From: Kistimonas sp964291485
GTDB lineage: Bacteria; Pseudomonadota; Gammaproteobacteria; Pseudomonadales; Endozoicomonadaceae
Length of the DNA: 64,000 nucleotides
Reading direction: 5' to 3'
NCBI GenBank assembly: GCA_964291485.2
Contig: OZ220224.1
Location: 372,001 to 436,000 of the forward strand
The position numbers and the translations under genes were made by a program. Shown here in pieces: positions 26,947 through 35,717 of the stretch; the first letter of the stretch is position 1; each line of letters begins with the position of its first letter. The notes under the pieces were generated by a model. It was given only the letters and a program-made list of their open reading frames with translations. It was not told the origin of the DNA and searched no databases.

Positions 26947-27978
26947 ATGATCACCTTTTTTTCTGACCAACAGGCATTGCACCGCGATGTCAAAGAAGTG
27001 CTGAGTGGTGAGCTGGTTGACAGCTTCGAAGTCGCTCAGCGTACCGATATTGTTCTCAAGGCCATTGAGGCGCGGGGGCTCGGTCCCGTCATGGCGCCGG
27101 CGCATTTTGATACCGATGCCGTGCTGACCGTGCATGACCCTGATTATGTCGCCTTTCTGCGTGGCGCCTGGGATGAATGGCATGCCCTGTTCCCCGATAC
27201 GACACAGGCGATGCCTTACTGTTTTCCCGCCCGTGGTTTCCGGTCTATTTGTCCGGCGCACATTGAGGGCAGGCTGGGGTATTACTCCGCGGACCTGACT
27301 GCGGCCATTATGGCCGGTACCTGGGAGGCTGTCTGGGCATCCGTAGAGTGTGCCCTGTCGGGTCAGCAGCAGATTGTTTCAGGGGAAAAGTCAGTATTCA
27401 GTCTTTGTCGTCCACCAGGGCATCACGCCGGGCGAGACCAGATGGGCGGTTACTGTTACCTGAACAATGCTGCCATTGCGGCTCAGGCATATCGGGACAG
27501 CGGTTGCCAGCGCGTCGCGATACTGGATGTGGATTACCACCACGGCAACGGCACCCAGTCGATCTTCTATGACCGGGCCGATGTGTTGTTTACCTCCATT
27601 CATGCAGACCCTGCCTGGGATTACCCCCATTACCTCGGGTACCAGGATGAAACCGGCGCTGGCGATGGCGCAGGGTACAACCTTAACCTGCCACTGCCGC
27701 TTAACAGCACCTGGGCAGACTATGAACCGGCACTTTTGGCGGCTCTGGAGCGTATCGCCCGCTTCCAGCCGGATGTGCTGGTGGTATCGCTCGGGCTCGA
27801 CAGCTATGAACACGATCCGATTTCCAGCTTCAAGCTGGATTCCGGGAAGTACACGCTCATTGGCCAGCGCATTGCCGAGCTCGGCCTGTCCACCCAGTTT
27901 GTCTTTGAGGGCGGCTATGCCGTAGACGCCCTGGGCACCAATACCGTCAATGTGCTGGAAGGTTTCCAGCAATATTGA
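26947..27978 (+). CDS. Acetylpolyamine amidohydrolase (class II histone-deacetylase-like)
   Basis: A zinc amidohydrolase that removes acetyl groups from acetylated polyamines. From ATG 26947 (343 residues) the signature residues are the His pair in PPGHHAG (about 158-160), GGYCYLNNAA, zinc ligands D196 and H198 in DVDYHHGNGTQ, and D285 in GLDSYEHDP. These positions are within one residue of those of Mycoplana ramosa acetylpolyamine amidohydrolase, and the length also fits. The gene heads a same-strand run with a polyamine-binding protein and a PuuB-like oxidase. A GTG at 26932 is an alternative start. Confidence 0.92.
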   Translation: MITFFSDQQALHRDVKEVLSGELVDSFEVAQRTDIVLKAIEARGLGPVMAPAHFDTDAVLTVHDPDYVAFLRGAWDEWHALFPDTTQAMPYCFPARGFRSICPAHIEGRLGYYSADLTAAIMAGTWEAVWASVECALSGQQQIVSGEKSVFSLCRPPGHHAGRDQMGGYCYLNNAAIAAQAYRDSGCQRVAILDVDYHHGNGTQSIFYDRADVLFTSIHADPAWDYPHYLGYQDETGAGDGAGYNLNLPLPLNSTWADYEPALLAALERIARFQPDVLVVSLGLDSYEHDPISSFKLDSGKYTLIGQRIAELGLSTQFVFEGGYAVDALGTNTVNVLEGFQQY

Positions 27979-27989
27979 ACCCTGTAACC

Positions 27990-28029
27990 GAATCCGGGGC
28001 GTGGTAATCGTTGATGCCCGGCCGGATTC
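27990..28029 (+). other. Inverted repeat between amidohydrolase and binding-protein genes
   Basis: GAATCCGG and CCGGATTC are separated by 24 nt and lie 12 bp after the amidohydrolase stop, without a T-run. This may be an attenuator or weak terminator. Confidence 0.35.
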
Positions 28030-28068
28030 ACTGTGTCTGTTGCGTTGTTTCAGCAGGAGTGTCTATCG

Positions 28069-29160
28069 TTGAAAGCGTTGATTTCTGGTGTTTTGGCTGC
28101 AGTGAGTGTGGGATTGGCCGTGTCTGCCGTTGCGCAGGAGCCGCCCCGACTGAATGTGTATAACTGGTCCCACTATATTGCTGAGAATACGGTGTCTGAC
28201 TTTGAGACCGAAACCGGTCTCGATGTTACGTACAGCCTGTATGACAGTAATGAAATGCTGGAAGGAAAACTGCTGGCCAGCCGGTCCGGTTTTGATGTCG
28301 TGGTGCCTTCCAGCTATTTCATCCCGAACCAGATCAAGGCCGGCGTTTACCAGGAATTGGACAGAAGCCGTATTCCTAACTGGCAGAACCTCGACCCGAT
28401 TCTGATGGAAAAGCTGGCGGCTTTTGACCCGGATAACCGGTATGCCATTCCTTATATGTGGGGCACTTCCGGCATTGGTTACAATGTCGAGAAGGTGAAG
28501 GAAGTCCTGGGCGATGAGGCGCCGCTGGATAGCTGGTCCATGATCCTGGAGCCTGAGAATGCCAGCAAGCTGTCCGCCTGTGGTTTGGCCATCCTGGATG
28601 ACCCCATGGATGTATTGGCCTCTATCCTTGTCTACCAGGGTAAGGATCCTAACAGCGAGAATCCTGAAGACTGGAAACAGGCCGGTGAACATCTGGCCAA
28701 ACTGGTGCCCCATGTCCGTTATTTCAGCTCCTCGCAATTTGTGGATGGCCTGGCCAGCGGCGAGCTGTGCGCGGTTCTGGGTTATTCCGGTGGCGTGCTG
28801 CAGGCAGCTGAAATGGCCAAAGGTCATGGCATGGATATCCGGTACTTTGTTCCCAAGGAAGGTGCGGCAGTCTGGTATGACGTTTTGGCAATGCCGAAAG
28901 ATGCGCCGAATCCTGACAGTGCCTACCAGTTCCTGAACTATATCCTGGAGCCAAAAGTTACGGCGGATATCAGCAATACGGTGGCCTACGCCAATGCCAA
29001 CCAGAAGGCTACACCGTACGTGAATGAGACCCTGCGTAATAATCCAGGCATCTATCCGACGGAAACATTGTTGAATACATTGTTTGTCGTTAAGGCACCT
29101 GAAAAGCGTATTGTTCGTACCGTGACCCGCGCCTGGAACCAGGCGAAGCGCGCCGGCTAA
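28069..29160 (+). CDS. Periplasmic polyamine-binding protein (PotF/PotD-like)
   Basis: The extracellular solute-binding protein of a spermidine/putrescine ABC importer. A TTG start at 28069 is chosen because AGGAG lies nine bases upstream and it gives a clean signal peptide (KALISGVLAAVSVGLAVSAVAQ). The mature part begins LNVYNWSHYI, the PotF/PotD hallmark, with VVPSSYFI, YMWGTSGIGYN and the aromatic/acidic polyamine pocket residues downstream (YSGGVLQA, AVWYDVLAMP). No ATPase or permease gene is adjacent, so the transporter partners must be elsewhere. The neighbours support use of imported or deacetylated polyamines as nutrients. Confidence 0.93.
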   Translation: MKALISGVLAAVSVGLAVSAVAQEPPRLNVYNWSHYIAENTVSDFETETGLDVTYSLYDSNEMLEGKLLASRSGFDVVVPSSYFIPNQIKAGVYQELDRSRIPNWQNLDPILMEKLAAFDPDNRYAIPYMWGTSGIGYNVEKVKEVLGDEAPLDSWSMILEPENASKLSACGLAILDDPMDVLASILVYQGKDPNSENPEDWKQAGEHLAKLVPHVRYFSSSQFVDGLASGELCAVLGYSGGVLQAAEMAKGHGMDIRYFVPKEGAAVWYDVLAMPKDAPNPDSAYQFLNYILEPKVTADISNTVAYANANQKATPYVNETLRNNPGIYPTETLLNTLFVVKAPEKRIVRTVTRAWNQAKRAG

Positions 29161-29174
29161 TTGTGCGATCTGCT

Positions 29175-29226
29175 GAACCGGCTATAGTAGAGGCCGGTTC
29201 CCGCCTGCCAGTCATGCTGGCGGGCA
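29175..29226 (+). terminator. Tandem hairpins after the polyamine-binding protein gene
   Basis: Two consecutive stem-loops (GAACCGGC with GCCGGTTC, then GCCTGCCAG with CTGGCGGGC, one wobble pair) lie directly after the stop. No strong T-run follows; they may protect the 3' end or partly separate this gene from the oxidase. Confidence 0.45.
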
Positions 29227-29268
29227 GCCTGTGTTTCATCAAAGAATAATGATAATGAGGTATCGCTG

Positions 29269-30669
29269 ATGAAAACGCCGATCAGCCTGTGGATGGATGA
29301 CCCTGCCATCCAGCGTCAGGCGCGTCCACGTCTGGAATCAACGCTTTCTGTCGATGTTGCCATCATTGGAGCAGGGTTTACCGGATTATGGACCGCTTAC
29401 TACCTGAAGAAACACAATCCCTCCCTGACCATTGCCATTGTAGAAGCCGAGTATGCCGGGTTTGGTGCCTCCGGACGTAATGGCGGCTGGTTAATTGGCG
29501 GCCTGATGGGGGAAGATCAGCTCCTCTCAAGGTTACCGGAGGAGGAGCGGCGGAATAAAAGACAGCTATTGTTTTTTATTCCGGATGAAGTGGCCGCAGT
29601 GCTGCAACAGGAACAGATTGACTGCCATTATCGTAAGGGAGGCGTGATTTATGCTGCGGCCCGTTATCCTGAGCAGGAGGTTTGGCTCAGGCAGTGGCTG
29701 GATGAACTCTACCATACGGGTTGCACTGAAGCGGATTTTGCCTGGCTGACCCCCGATGCATTGTCAGACAAGGTTAATGTGTCCCAAGGATTAGGCGCTA
29801 TCTACTCTCCCCATTGTGCCACCATTCAACCGGCGCGTTTGATACAGGGACTGGCAGAGGTTGTCGAACGCATGGGTGTGACTGTTTATGAGCAGACCCG
29901 GGTCACTGACTGGCAGCCCGGCAGACTGACGACATCCGCTGGACAGGTTGAAGCCCACTGGATAGTGCCTGCCGTGGAAGGGTATGCCACAACCATATCG
30001 ACACTGGGACGTTATCAGATTCCCGTTCAGAGCATGATTGTTGCAACAGCGCCAATCAGTGAAGCTATCTGGCAAAACATTGGTTTACACCATGGTGAAG
30101 CCTTTGCCGACAATAGTCGGATGATCACCTATGCCCAGCGGACGAAAGACAATCGTCTGGTATTTGGTACCCGTGGCGGCTACCGGTTTGGCAGTCGGCT
30201 TCGGCATGATTTTCAGCTGTCAGCACAGGAAGTGGCGGAGCGCCGTACTTTGCTGGAAGCCCTGTTTCCGGTTCTTGAAAATATTGAACTCACCCACGGC
30301 TGGGGAGGCAATCTCGGTATGGCGCGGGCTTTTCAGCCTCATATGCTCTGCGATGAAGAAAATGGTATTGCCCTTGCGGGTGGTTATGGCGGGGAGGGGG
30401 TAGGCGCCAGCAACCTGGCAGGCCGAACCCTGGCGGACCTGATCACAGGGCAAACAACACAACTTACCGATCAACCCTGGGTAATAAAGGGCTCTGTATC
30501 CAGGCATCTGCGTCGCTGGGAACCTGAGCCTCTGCGCTGGCTGGGATACCGTTTGATATTGGCGGCTTTATCGCGGGAAGAAGTGGTACTGTCCGATCCT
30601 GAAACATCTCCGTGGCGCCGTCGTCTGGCGACTGTTTTGTCAGACAAGCTGGAAAGCCTGATGGAGTAA
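29269..30669 (+). CDS. FAD-dependent amine oxidase, gamma-glutamylputrescine-oxidase-like
   Basis: A 466-residue DAO-family flavoprotein. The dinucleotide-binding loop IIGAGFTGLWTAYYL is at about 32-46, followed by VEAEYAGFGASGRNGGWL (57-74), the arrangement seen in PuuB and related putrescine or glutamylputrescine oxidases. The C-terminal FAD contact is GGYGGEGVGASNLAGRTLADL (about 368-388). It probably oxidises an amine such as putrescine or its gamma-glutamyl conjugate to an aldehyde, producing hydrogen peroxide. The other puu genes are not nearby, so the precise substrate is open. GAGGT precedes the ATG. It converges with the decarboxylase gene with one base between the stop codons. Confidence 0.88.
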   Translation: MKTPISLWMDDPAIQRQARPRLESTLSVDVAIIGAGFTGLWTAYYLKKHNPSLTIAIVEAEYAGFGASGRNGGWLIGGLMGEDQLLSRLPEEERRNKRQLLFFIPDEVAAVLQQEQIDCHYRKGGVIYAAARYPEQEVWLRQWLDELYHTGCTEADFAWLTPDALSDKVNVSQGLGAIYSPHCATIQPARLIQGLAEVVERMGVTVYEQTRVTDWQPGRLTTSAGQVEAHWIVPAVEGYATTISTLGRYQIPVQSMIVATAPISEAIWQNIGLHHGEAFADNSRMITYAQRTKDNRLVFGTRGGYRFGSRLRHDFQLSAQEVAERRTLLEALFPVLENIELTHGWGGNLGMARAFQPHMLCDEENGIALAGGYGGEGVGASNLAGRTLADLITGQTTQLTDQPWVIKGSVSRHLRRWEPEPLRWLGYRLILAALSREEVVLSDPETSPWRRRLATVLSDKLESLME

Positions 30670-30670
30670 A

Positions 30671-31840
30671 TCAAAGAGACAAATTCATGCCTGTTTCTCC
30701 AGGCGGGTTGATGATGACATCACGCGCCCGCGGGAACAGGTTGAAGTCCGTCGCGCTGGCAATGGTATAAGCACCCATCTGGTGTCCTGTCACAAGGTCT
30801 CCCATTGCCAGGCGGGGCAAGAGGATATCCTCGGCAATCACATCAATACTGTCGCAGGTTGGACCTGATAAAACGGCTTGTTCGCGCTCACGCTGATCGC
30901 TGAAGACCGTTAGAGGGTAGCGCCTGTAATCGTAAAGCTGGCCGTTGAAAGAGCCGTAGAGTCCGTCATCCAGGTAATACCAGCAGCAGTCCTGTCTAAG
31001 CGCTATGCCCATAATCGAACTGACTGAAGTGGCCGCCGGTGCTGCAATATAACGGCCAGGCTCTGATATGACCTGTACATGAGCCGGCAGTGCTGTGAGT
31101 GCGGTGCGAATTTTGCTGCAGAAGGTATGAATGGATGGAACTTCATCAATATAAGGCACGGGAAAACCACCGCCAATGTTGAGTATTCCCAACCCGCGAC
31201 CATTCAGATATTGGACGGAATCGTGTATCAGGCCTGCGCAGGTGAGTATGGCGCGGACATGGTTATCCGGATTCAGGCATTGGGAGCCGGCATGAAAAGA
31301 GAGCCCTTTCACGGTAACACCCATACGCCTGGACAGTTTGAGCAGGAGTGGCACCTGTTCAGGTGAACACCCAAATTTCCTTGAGAGATTGATAGGGGAT
31401 GAGGCGTTGGGAAAGCTCAACCGTAGTAATAAGGCCACCCGTTGACGATATGGGAGAAACTTTTCCATTTCCTGAGGGCTATCTACGACAAATGTTGTGC
31501 ATCCAAACCGTAATGCTGAGCGAATGTCGATATCCCGTTTAATCGGGTGGGTATAAATGGTGTGGCGCGGTGATATTGTCACCTGGCGCAGTAAATTGAT
31601 TTCACCACTGCTGGCCAGATCAAAACCCGCACCAGCCTGTGCCAGTGTTTGCAGAACAGATTGGTGTGGCAGGGCCTTGATCGCAAAGTAATGCTGGACG
31701 CCGGGCAGCGCCTCACAAAGTTGCTGGTATTGTTGCAACATTCTGGCGCAATCAATGACCATCAGAGGGGAACCGAAATCGGTGACCAGTGACTGCCACT
31801 GATTCGCAGCTGATGCCGGGGCAATCGTTATTGCATTCAT
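30671..31840 (-). CDS. Ornithine/lysine-type decarboxylase, PLP fold III (eukaryotic-ODC family)
   Basis: This decarboxylase makes putrescine from ornithine (or cadaverine from lysine) and is the first step for the spermidine genes upstream. The 389 residues show the PLP lysine K55 in YFAIKALPH, FDLASSGE, H183 in SFHAGSQ, the glycine loop NIGGGFP (221-227), EPGRY (260-264) and C329 in GPTCDSID, which is the catalytic cysteine region of the alanine-racemase-fold decarboxylases. Substrate preference cannot be read from sequence by eye. Its ATG overlaps the speE stop (ATGA), so the two are probably translationally coupled. Confidence 0.9.
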   Translation of the reverse strand: MNAITIAPASAANQWQSLVTDFGSPLMVIDCARMLQQYQQLCEALPGVQHYFAIKALPHQSVLQTLAQAGAGFDLASSGEINLLRQVTISPRHTIYTHPIKRDIDIRSALRFGCTTFVVDSPQEMEKFLPYRQRVALLLRLSFPNASSPINLSRKFGCSPEQVPLLLKLSRRMGVTVKGLSFHAGSQCLNPDNHVRAILTCAGLIHDSVQYLNGRGLGILNIGGGFPVPYIDEVPSIHTFCSKIRTALTALPAHVQVISEPGRYIAAPAATSVSSIMGIALRQDCCWYYLDDGLYGSFNGQLYDYRRYPLTVFSDQREREQAVLSGPTCDSIDVIAEDILLPRLAMGDLVTGHQMGAYTIASATDFNLFPRARDVIINPPGETGMNLSL

Positions 31841-32688
31841 GACGGCTTCATCAGTGAGAGGATAGAGGCGGGTAATGCAAAGGCGGCCTTATGTAATGCC
31901 GGCGTATAGTATTTCGTGGCAATGTCCGCGGTACTGTAACGCGATGTCAGCGTCGTCAGTGGGGTGGCTCGTAAATCGTTATTATCGGTTGCCCATGCCA
32001 GAGTCATGTGCCCGCCAACATAGGTGGGAACAGCGATGGTGTAGAATGTTGAGTCTGAAAAGAGTGGTTGCAGGCGTTGTGCAGATGTGGCCAGCTCATC
32101 CGGTTGAAAGAACGGGACACCGTTTTGGGCAACAAACAGCCCACCCGGTTTCAGGCAGTGTTTGCAGGCCTCATAAAACGTCGAACTGAACAGCACTTCA
32201 CCTGGACCAATAGGGTCGGTACTGTCTGAAATAATGACATCGAAACGCTGTTGCGTTTGGTTGACAAAAGCCATGCCGTCATCAATAACCAGCGTCAGTC
32301 GAGGGTCATCAAAGGCGCCCTGGCTGTGACCCGGAAGATATTCCCGGCAGGTTTGAATGACGGCTTCATCGATTTCAACCTGAGTAATGTGTTTGACGGT
32401 TGGATGTTTCACCACTTCACGCAAGATGCCGCCATCCCCTCCGCCGATGATCAGAACCTCCTGTGCATCACCATGAGCAAACAGAGGGACGTGAGTCAGC
32501 ATCTCATGGTAGATGAACTCATCCCCTTCGGTGGTCTGGATAATGCCGTCCAGCGCCATAATGCGACCGAAGCGGGTATTCTCAAAAATCACCAGGTGTT
32601 GATGCGGAGTTTTATGCTCAAACAGTAGCCGGTTTATTGCGAAAGTCTGGCAGTAATCATCCAGCAGTGTTTCGTGAAACAGGTTCAT
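31837..32688 (-). CDS. speE: Spermidine synthase (aminopropyltransferase)
   Basis: The enzyme transfers an aminopropyl group from decarboxylated S-adenosylmethionine to putrescine. The 283 residues carry the Rossmann signature LIIGGGDGGILREVVKH (79-95), EIDEAVI with the cofactor acidic residue at 105, DDGMAF (136-141) and the catalytic aspartate in ISDSTDPIGPGE (153-164). It sits second in an operon: its ATG overlaps the speD stop, and its own stop overlaps the decarboxylase start. The three genes together encode ornithine to spermidine. Confidence 0.95.
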   Translation of the reverse strand: MNLFHETLLDDYCQTFAINRLLFEHKTPHQHLVIFENTRFGRIMALDGIIQTTEGDEFIYHEMLTHVPLFAHGDAQEVLIIGGGDGGILREVVKHPTVKHITQVEIDEAVIQTCREYLPGHSQGAFDDPRLTLVIDDGMAFVNQTQQRFDVIISDSTDPIGPGEVLFSSTFYEACKHCLKPGGLFVAQNGVPFFQPDELATSAQRLQPLFSDSTFYTIAVPTYVGGHMTLAWATDNNDLRATPLTTLTSRYSTADIATKYYTPALHKAAFALPASILSLMKPS

Positions 32689-33152
32689 GATTGCACAATG
32701 CCTCGCAATGCCTGATGTATATCAACACGTTGTGGGGAGAAGTTTCGCTTGAGAATGGTGATGGCATTTTCCGGCATGGCATCACCGCACATAAAAATAT
32801 CAAAGGCGGCAAATTGCCTTTCAGGCCAGGTATGGACACTGATATGGGATTCCGCCAGAACGGCGACACCGGAGATACCACCATTGACCGTGAAATGATG
32901 CAGGTGGATATGCAGCAGTGTAGCGCCACAGGTATCAACACACTCTCGCAGGGTGCTTTCCATGATGACCAGGTTGTTGAGTGGCGTCGCCTCCCACAGA
33001 TCAAGGATAATATGTTGTCCGGCAAAAACTTTTCCATCACGCTGAATAAAATGATCCTTCGACAGCTGGGAAGTAGGTGGTGTATGCCACTGGCTTGGTT
33101 GCCCGTTGCGTGTGGCTACGACCTCTTGTGTCGTCGCAGGATGAATGGGCAT
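32685..33152 (-). CDS. speD: S-adenosylmethionine decarboxylase proenzyme
   Basis: This pyruvoyl enzyme supplies the aminopropyl donor for spermidine. The self-cleavage site is LAESHISVHTWPE: cleavage between E101 and S102 would turn the serine into the pyruvoyl group. Supporting motifs are HFTVNGGISGVAV before it and FDIFMCGDA after it. ATG 33152 is chosen over the upstream GTG 33194 because AGGGAGA precedes it and the N-terminus then has a more usual length (155 residues). It is the first gene of the speD-speE-decarboxylase operon, all with 4-bp overlaps. Confidence 0.94.
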   Translation of the reverse strand: MPIHPATTQEVVATRNGQPSQWHTPPTSQLSKDHFIQRDGKVFAGQHIILDLWEATPLNNLVIMESTLRECVDTCGATLLHIHLHHFTVNGGISGVAVLAESHISVHTWPERQFAAFDIFMCGDAMPENAITILKRNFSPQRVDIHQALRGIVQS

Positions 33153-33281
33153 TTGGCGTTGTCTCCCTGCATTTAATGGCTCGTTAACTGCCACGAGAAT
33201 GACTTGTTCAGAACGTATGGTGGTGTACAGGTTTCAGGAAACTATAAAAGTAGGCGTTTCCAGACGATTAGCCTGTTTTTT

Positions 33282-34184
33282 TTATGATGAAATGACGGAA
33301 CGCTGTGGCGACATCACGATATTGAGTTGATAGTGGCCTGCCAGTGACAAAAGCTTTTGCTCAGCCGCTGTCCGAAACCGGAGTACATCGTCGCTGGAAA
33401 GCGAATGTTTTCCTGTTGGCATGCTGATTTCAATGTTGACCCATAACCAGCGTCCCAGCCAGATGATGTGTGTTTGGTAGTGTTCCAAACCGATTTCTGT
33501 TGCCGTAGCGGCTAGCGCCTGTTCCAGTGTCTGAGAGAGTCCAGGTTCGCCAATATCCTGCAGTAACAACTGACGAAAATTTTTACGCAGTGTTGCTAGG
33601 GGTAAGCGAATCAGGAAAACCAGTAGTAGTAATGTCAGTACCGAGTCGATATAGGGGGTGACCGGGTGGGTGTCTCCCATGAGGCAGGCCAGTGCAAATG
33701 CGACCATGGCTGTCGCACTTACTGAGGCATCAACTATCCACTCCTGGTATTCAAAGTGGATAATCGGTGAAGGGATTTTGCGATAAAGGTACAGGAACGC
33801 AATGGTGGTTGCGCCGCCGACCAGTGTAGAAAACACTTCATAGATAAGTGCCAGATCAAATGCGGGCAGGTTTCCTCCCTGAACTATTTGATAGGCAGCA
33901 ACCGATAGCAAAATACTGCACAGGGCCAGCAGGATCAGGGATTCAAAAAGCAGCATCAGCGGTTCCAGCGTGGCAGAGCCAAATGGGCGCTGCGCAGAAA
34001 CCGGTAGTTTCACCAGCCGGGCGACCTTGATGTTGGCCAGCATCGTCAGGGTGCAGAGCAGTGAGTAGCCCCCATCGAGCATGACTGCGCGGGAATCACT
34101 GCAAAGTGCGACAACAATACCGGTGATACCAAAAAACAGTTCCAGAACAACGGAATAACAGAGAATGTTCCGTTCAGTCAGCAT
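33282..34184 (-). CDS. Cation diffusion facilitator (CDF) family transporter
   Basis: A 300-residue integral membrane protein with about six transmembrane segments followed by a cytoplasmic domain of roughly 90 residues, the CDF arrangement. Acidic metal-site positions are recognisable in helix 2 (MLDGGYSLL) and helix 5 (EWIVDASVSA), with YIDSVLTLLL in helix 6, although histidines common in zinc exporters are missing, so the metal is uncertain. The C-terminal domain (YQTHIIWLGRWLWVNIEISMP) resembles the CDF dimerisation domain. The gene lies upstream of speD on the same strand with a 130-bp gap and is probably independent of it. Confidence 0.8.
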   Translation of the reverse strand: MLTERNILCYSVVLELFFGITGIVVALCSDSRAVMLDGGYSLLCTLTMLANIKVARLVKLPVSAQRPFGSATLEPLMLLFESLILLALCSILLSVAAYQIVQGGNLPAFDLALIYEVFSTLVGGATTIAFLYLYRKIPSPIIHFEYQEWIVDASVSATAMVAFALACLMGDTHPVTPYIDSVLTLLLLVFLIRLPLATLRKNFRQLLLQDIGEPGLSQTLEQALAATATEIGLEHYQTHIIWLGRWLWVNIEISMPTGKHSLSSDDVLRFRTAAEQKLLSLAGHYQLNIVMSPQRSVISS

Positions 34185-34463
34185 AAGGCGTCAGGACAGT
34201 TTTCAGTGAGTCAGTGGATAGGTGTTGTTGAATGTGATGGATTGGGACGTGTTACCTGGAACGGGACGAGAACAAAGGTCGAATGCTGGCATACGTTACA
34301 TCCTGTGGTTTTTGAAAGATGCCTGACTGGCAAGAACAGCATAGACAAGTTCATACAGATGGAGGGGTTAATGCAGATGACTCTTCAAACATTAGGGCAA
34401 AGCAAAAAAGAAAGGCGTGCTGGATGGTTACTTACTCGTTAACAACATCCATGTTGTTTGCAA

Positions 34464-35015
34464 CTAATAAACGGTATGAACCTCGTCAGAACTTTCCACA
34501 TTACAAACAGAATCATCTGCACGCTGATACGTCATACTGATCAGGCTGACGCTCCAGGCAGGAATAAATCCATTAAGAAAACCGCTGACGCCAATAACGT
34601 TCTTGTCCTCGCCCTGACTGAATGTCATGTCAGTGAATGCACCGCCTGACGTATCACCTTTCCTTGTGCCGTTCAGTGTATACCGGCCATATTTGGGATT
34701 GCCGTAGGTATTTTGAAATCTCGGGTATACGCCCGATGCTTCGCGCATCTGGAATTGGCTGGTTTTGCCTTCAGACCATGTTTTGTAATAAAAGCCGTCA
34801 TCCACCACTTTGAAAAAGGCATGTGGTTGCGTTTCATCCACCCAACAGCCCTTGAGCCATGAAGGGGGACGAATGGATACATCAGAGCTAACACGATCGG
34901 ATCGGATAGCGCTTTTTGTTTCTGAGTCAATGTCATCCGGAAAACCATCGGGGCTTGTCATATCTGAAAACACAGGCGCCGAAATCAGCAGTAAACACGC
35001 CAGACACTTTTTCAT
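34464..35015 (-). CDS. Small secreted protein of unknown function
   Basis: A 183-residue protein with a clear signal peptide (KKCLACLLLISAPVFS). The mature part has SWLKGCWVDETQPHAFFKV (about 52-70) and a beta-rich body with several aromatic residues, ending CNVESSDEVHTVY. It resembles small lipocalin-like or DUF-type periplasmic proteins in general pattern only; no family was recognised. Two cysteines in the mature part could form a disulfide. It stands alone between the CDF gene and the sugar-acid operon promoter. Confidence 0.65.
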   Translation of the reverse strand: MKKCLACLLLISAPVFSDMTSPDGFPDDIDSETKSAIRSDRVSSDVSIRPPSWLKGCWVDETQPHAFFKVVDDGFYYKTWSEGKTSQFQMREASGVYPRFQNTYGNPKYGRYTLNGTRKGDTSGGAFTDMTFSQGEDKNVIGVSGFLNGFIPAWSVSLISMTYQRADDSVCNVESSDEVHTVY

Positions 35016-35375
35016 TTAAACCTCGTAATGCTTTATTGAATAGGCGAATGGAAAGATAGTTGAGCCATCTGCTATACGACTGAACAATTCTTTATTAACG
35101 ATTAATACGGGGTACTTAAAACCTGCCTCGGTTTTTCGCTGCCATTATTCAGACCTCCCTGTTTGCCGGTACAAGACAATACACCACCTATCTCGTCCTG
35201 CCCGGCGATAGCGTGATAATTCCACTGCAGAGTTAAAAGTGGTTTATCACATCCCGATCCGTGATTGCCGCAGGATGCCAAAATCCGGCTGCAGCGTTGA
35301 CCCCGGTCATCTTTTTGAGCGACAAAATCCCGATAATGTCGATTGTCTAACAATCGACATATTAGAGAGTGAAAC
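35016..35375. other. Regulatory region upstream of the sugar-acid operon
   Basis: This 360-bp stretch holds the divergent promoter space of the secreted-protein gene and the operon palindrome at 35336-35360. A minus-strand frame ending at 35102 shows nothing recognisable. Confidence 0.5.
35336..35360. promoter_or_regulatory. Perfect 25-bp palindromic operator upstream of the sugar-acid operon
   Basis: Arms of 11 bp (ATGTCGATTGT and its exact complement) flank a 3-nt spacer CTA, 15 bp before the first start codon. The centre TTGTCTAACAA fits the TTGT-N3-ACAA type bound by FCD-class GntR regulators, and such a regulator gene lies at 40940-41605. The position so close to the start suggests repression. 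Confidence 0.6.
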
Positions 35376-35717
35376 GTGATCAAGGCGATCCGTCTGTCTG
35401 GAACAGATAATGTAGCCACGTTGCTCCAGGATGCAGCGAAAGGCGAGACCGTAACGATTATTTCCGACCGGAACGAAGTGCTGGGAACCGTAACCCTCCT
35501 GCAGGCGATTCCGTTCGGTAACAAGGTTGCCCTGAAGCCATTTGCGGAAGGGGACGAACTGGTAAAAGGCGGCTGTCCGGTAGGACGGGCGATCTGTGCG
35601 ATTCCCGTGGGTCAGCTGGTGCATGTCCAGAACATCCGCAGCCTGCGGCTGGATATTCCGGAACCGGTAATCCGTGAAATTATCAAGCAAATGGCTATCG
35701 AGGAAGACGCAGCATGA
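35376..35717 (+). CDS. UxaA-family dehydratase, small (SAF-domain) subunit
   Basis: The 113-residue protein is the N-terminal SAF-like domain of altronate/galactarate dehydratases as a separate subunit, as in sulfolactate sulfo-lyase SuyA. Recognisable are IISDRNEVLGTVTLLQAIPFGNKVAL and the metal-site glycine/histidine region VGQLVHVQNIRSLRLD. It starts with GTG at 35376 after AGAGAGTGA, 15 bp beyond the palindrome. Its stop overlaps the ATG of the large subunit (ATGA), which implies a stoichiometric complex. The substrate is unknown. Confidence 0.88.
   Translation: MIKAIRLSGTDNVATLLQDAAKGETVTIISDRNEVLGTVTLLQAIPFGNKVALKPFAEGDELVKGGCPVGRAICAIPVGQLVHVQNIRSLRLDIPEPVIREIIKQMAIEEDAA

Noticed and set aside
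34206..34442. Small 78-codon frame between the CDF and secreted-protein genes
   Set aside because: No ribosome-binding site, no recognisable sequence and irregular composition.
35102..35524. 140-codon minus-strand frame across the sugar-acid promoter
   Set aside because: It overlaps the start of the dehydratase gene and the palindrome; only its tail looks protein-like, which is too weak.
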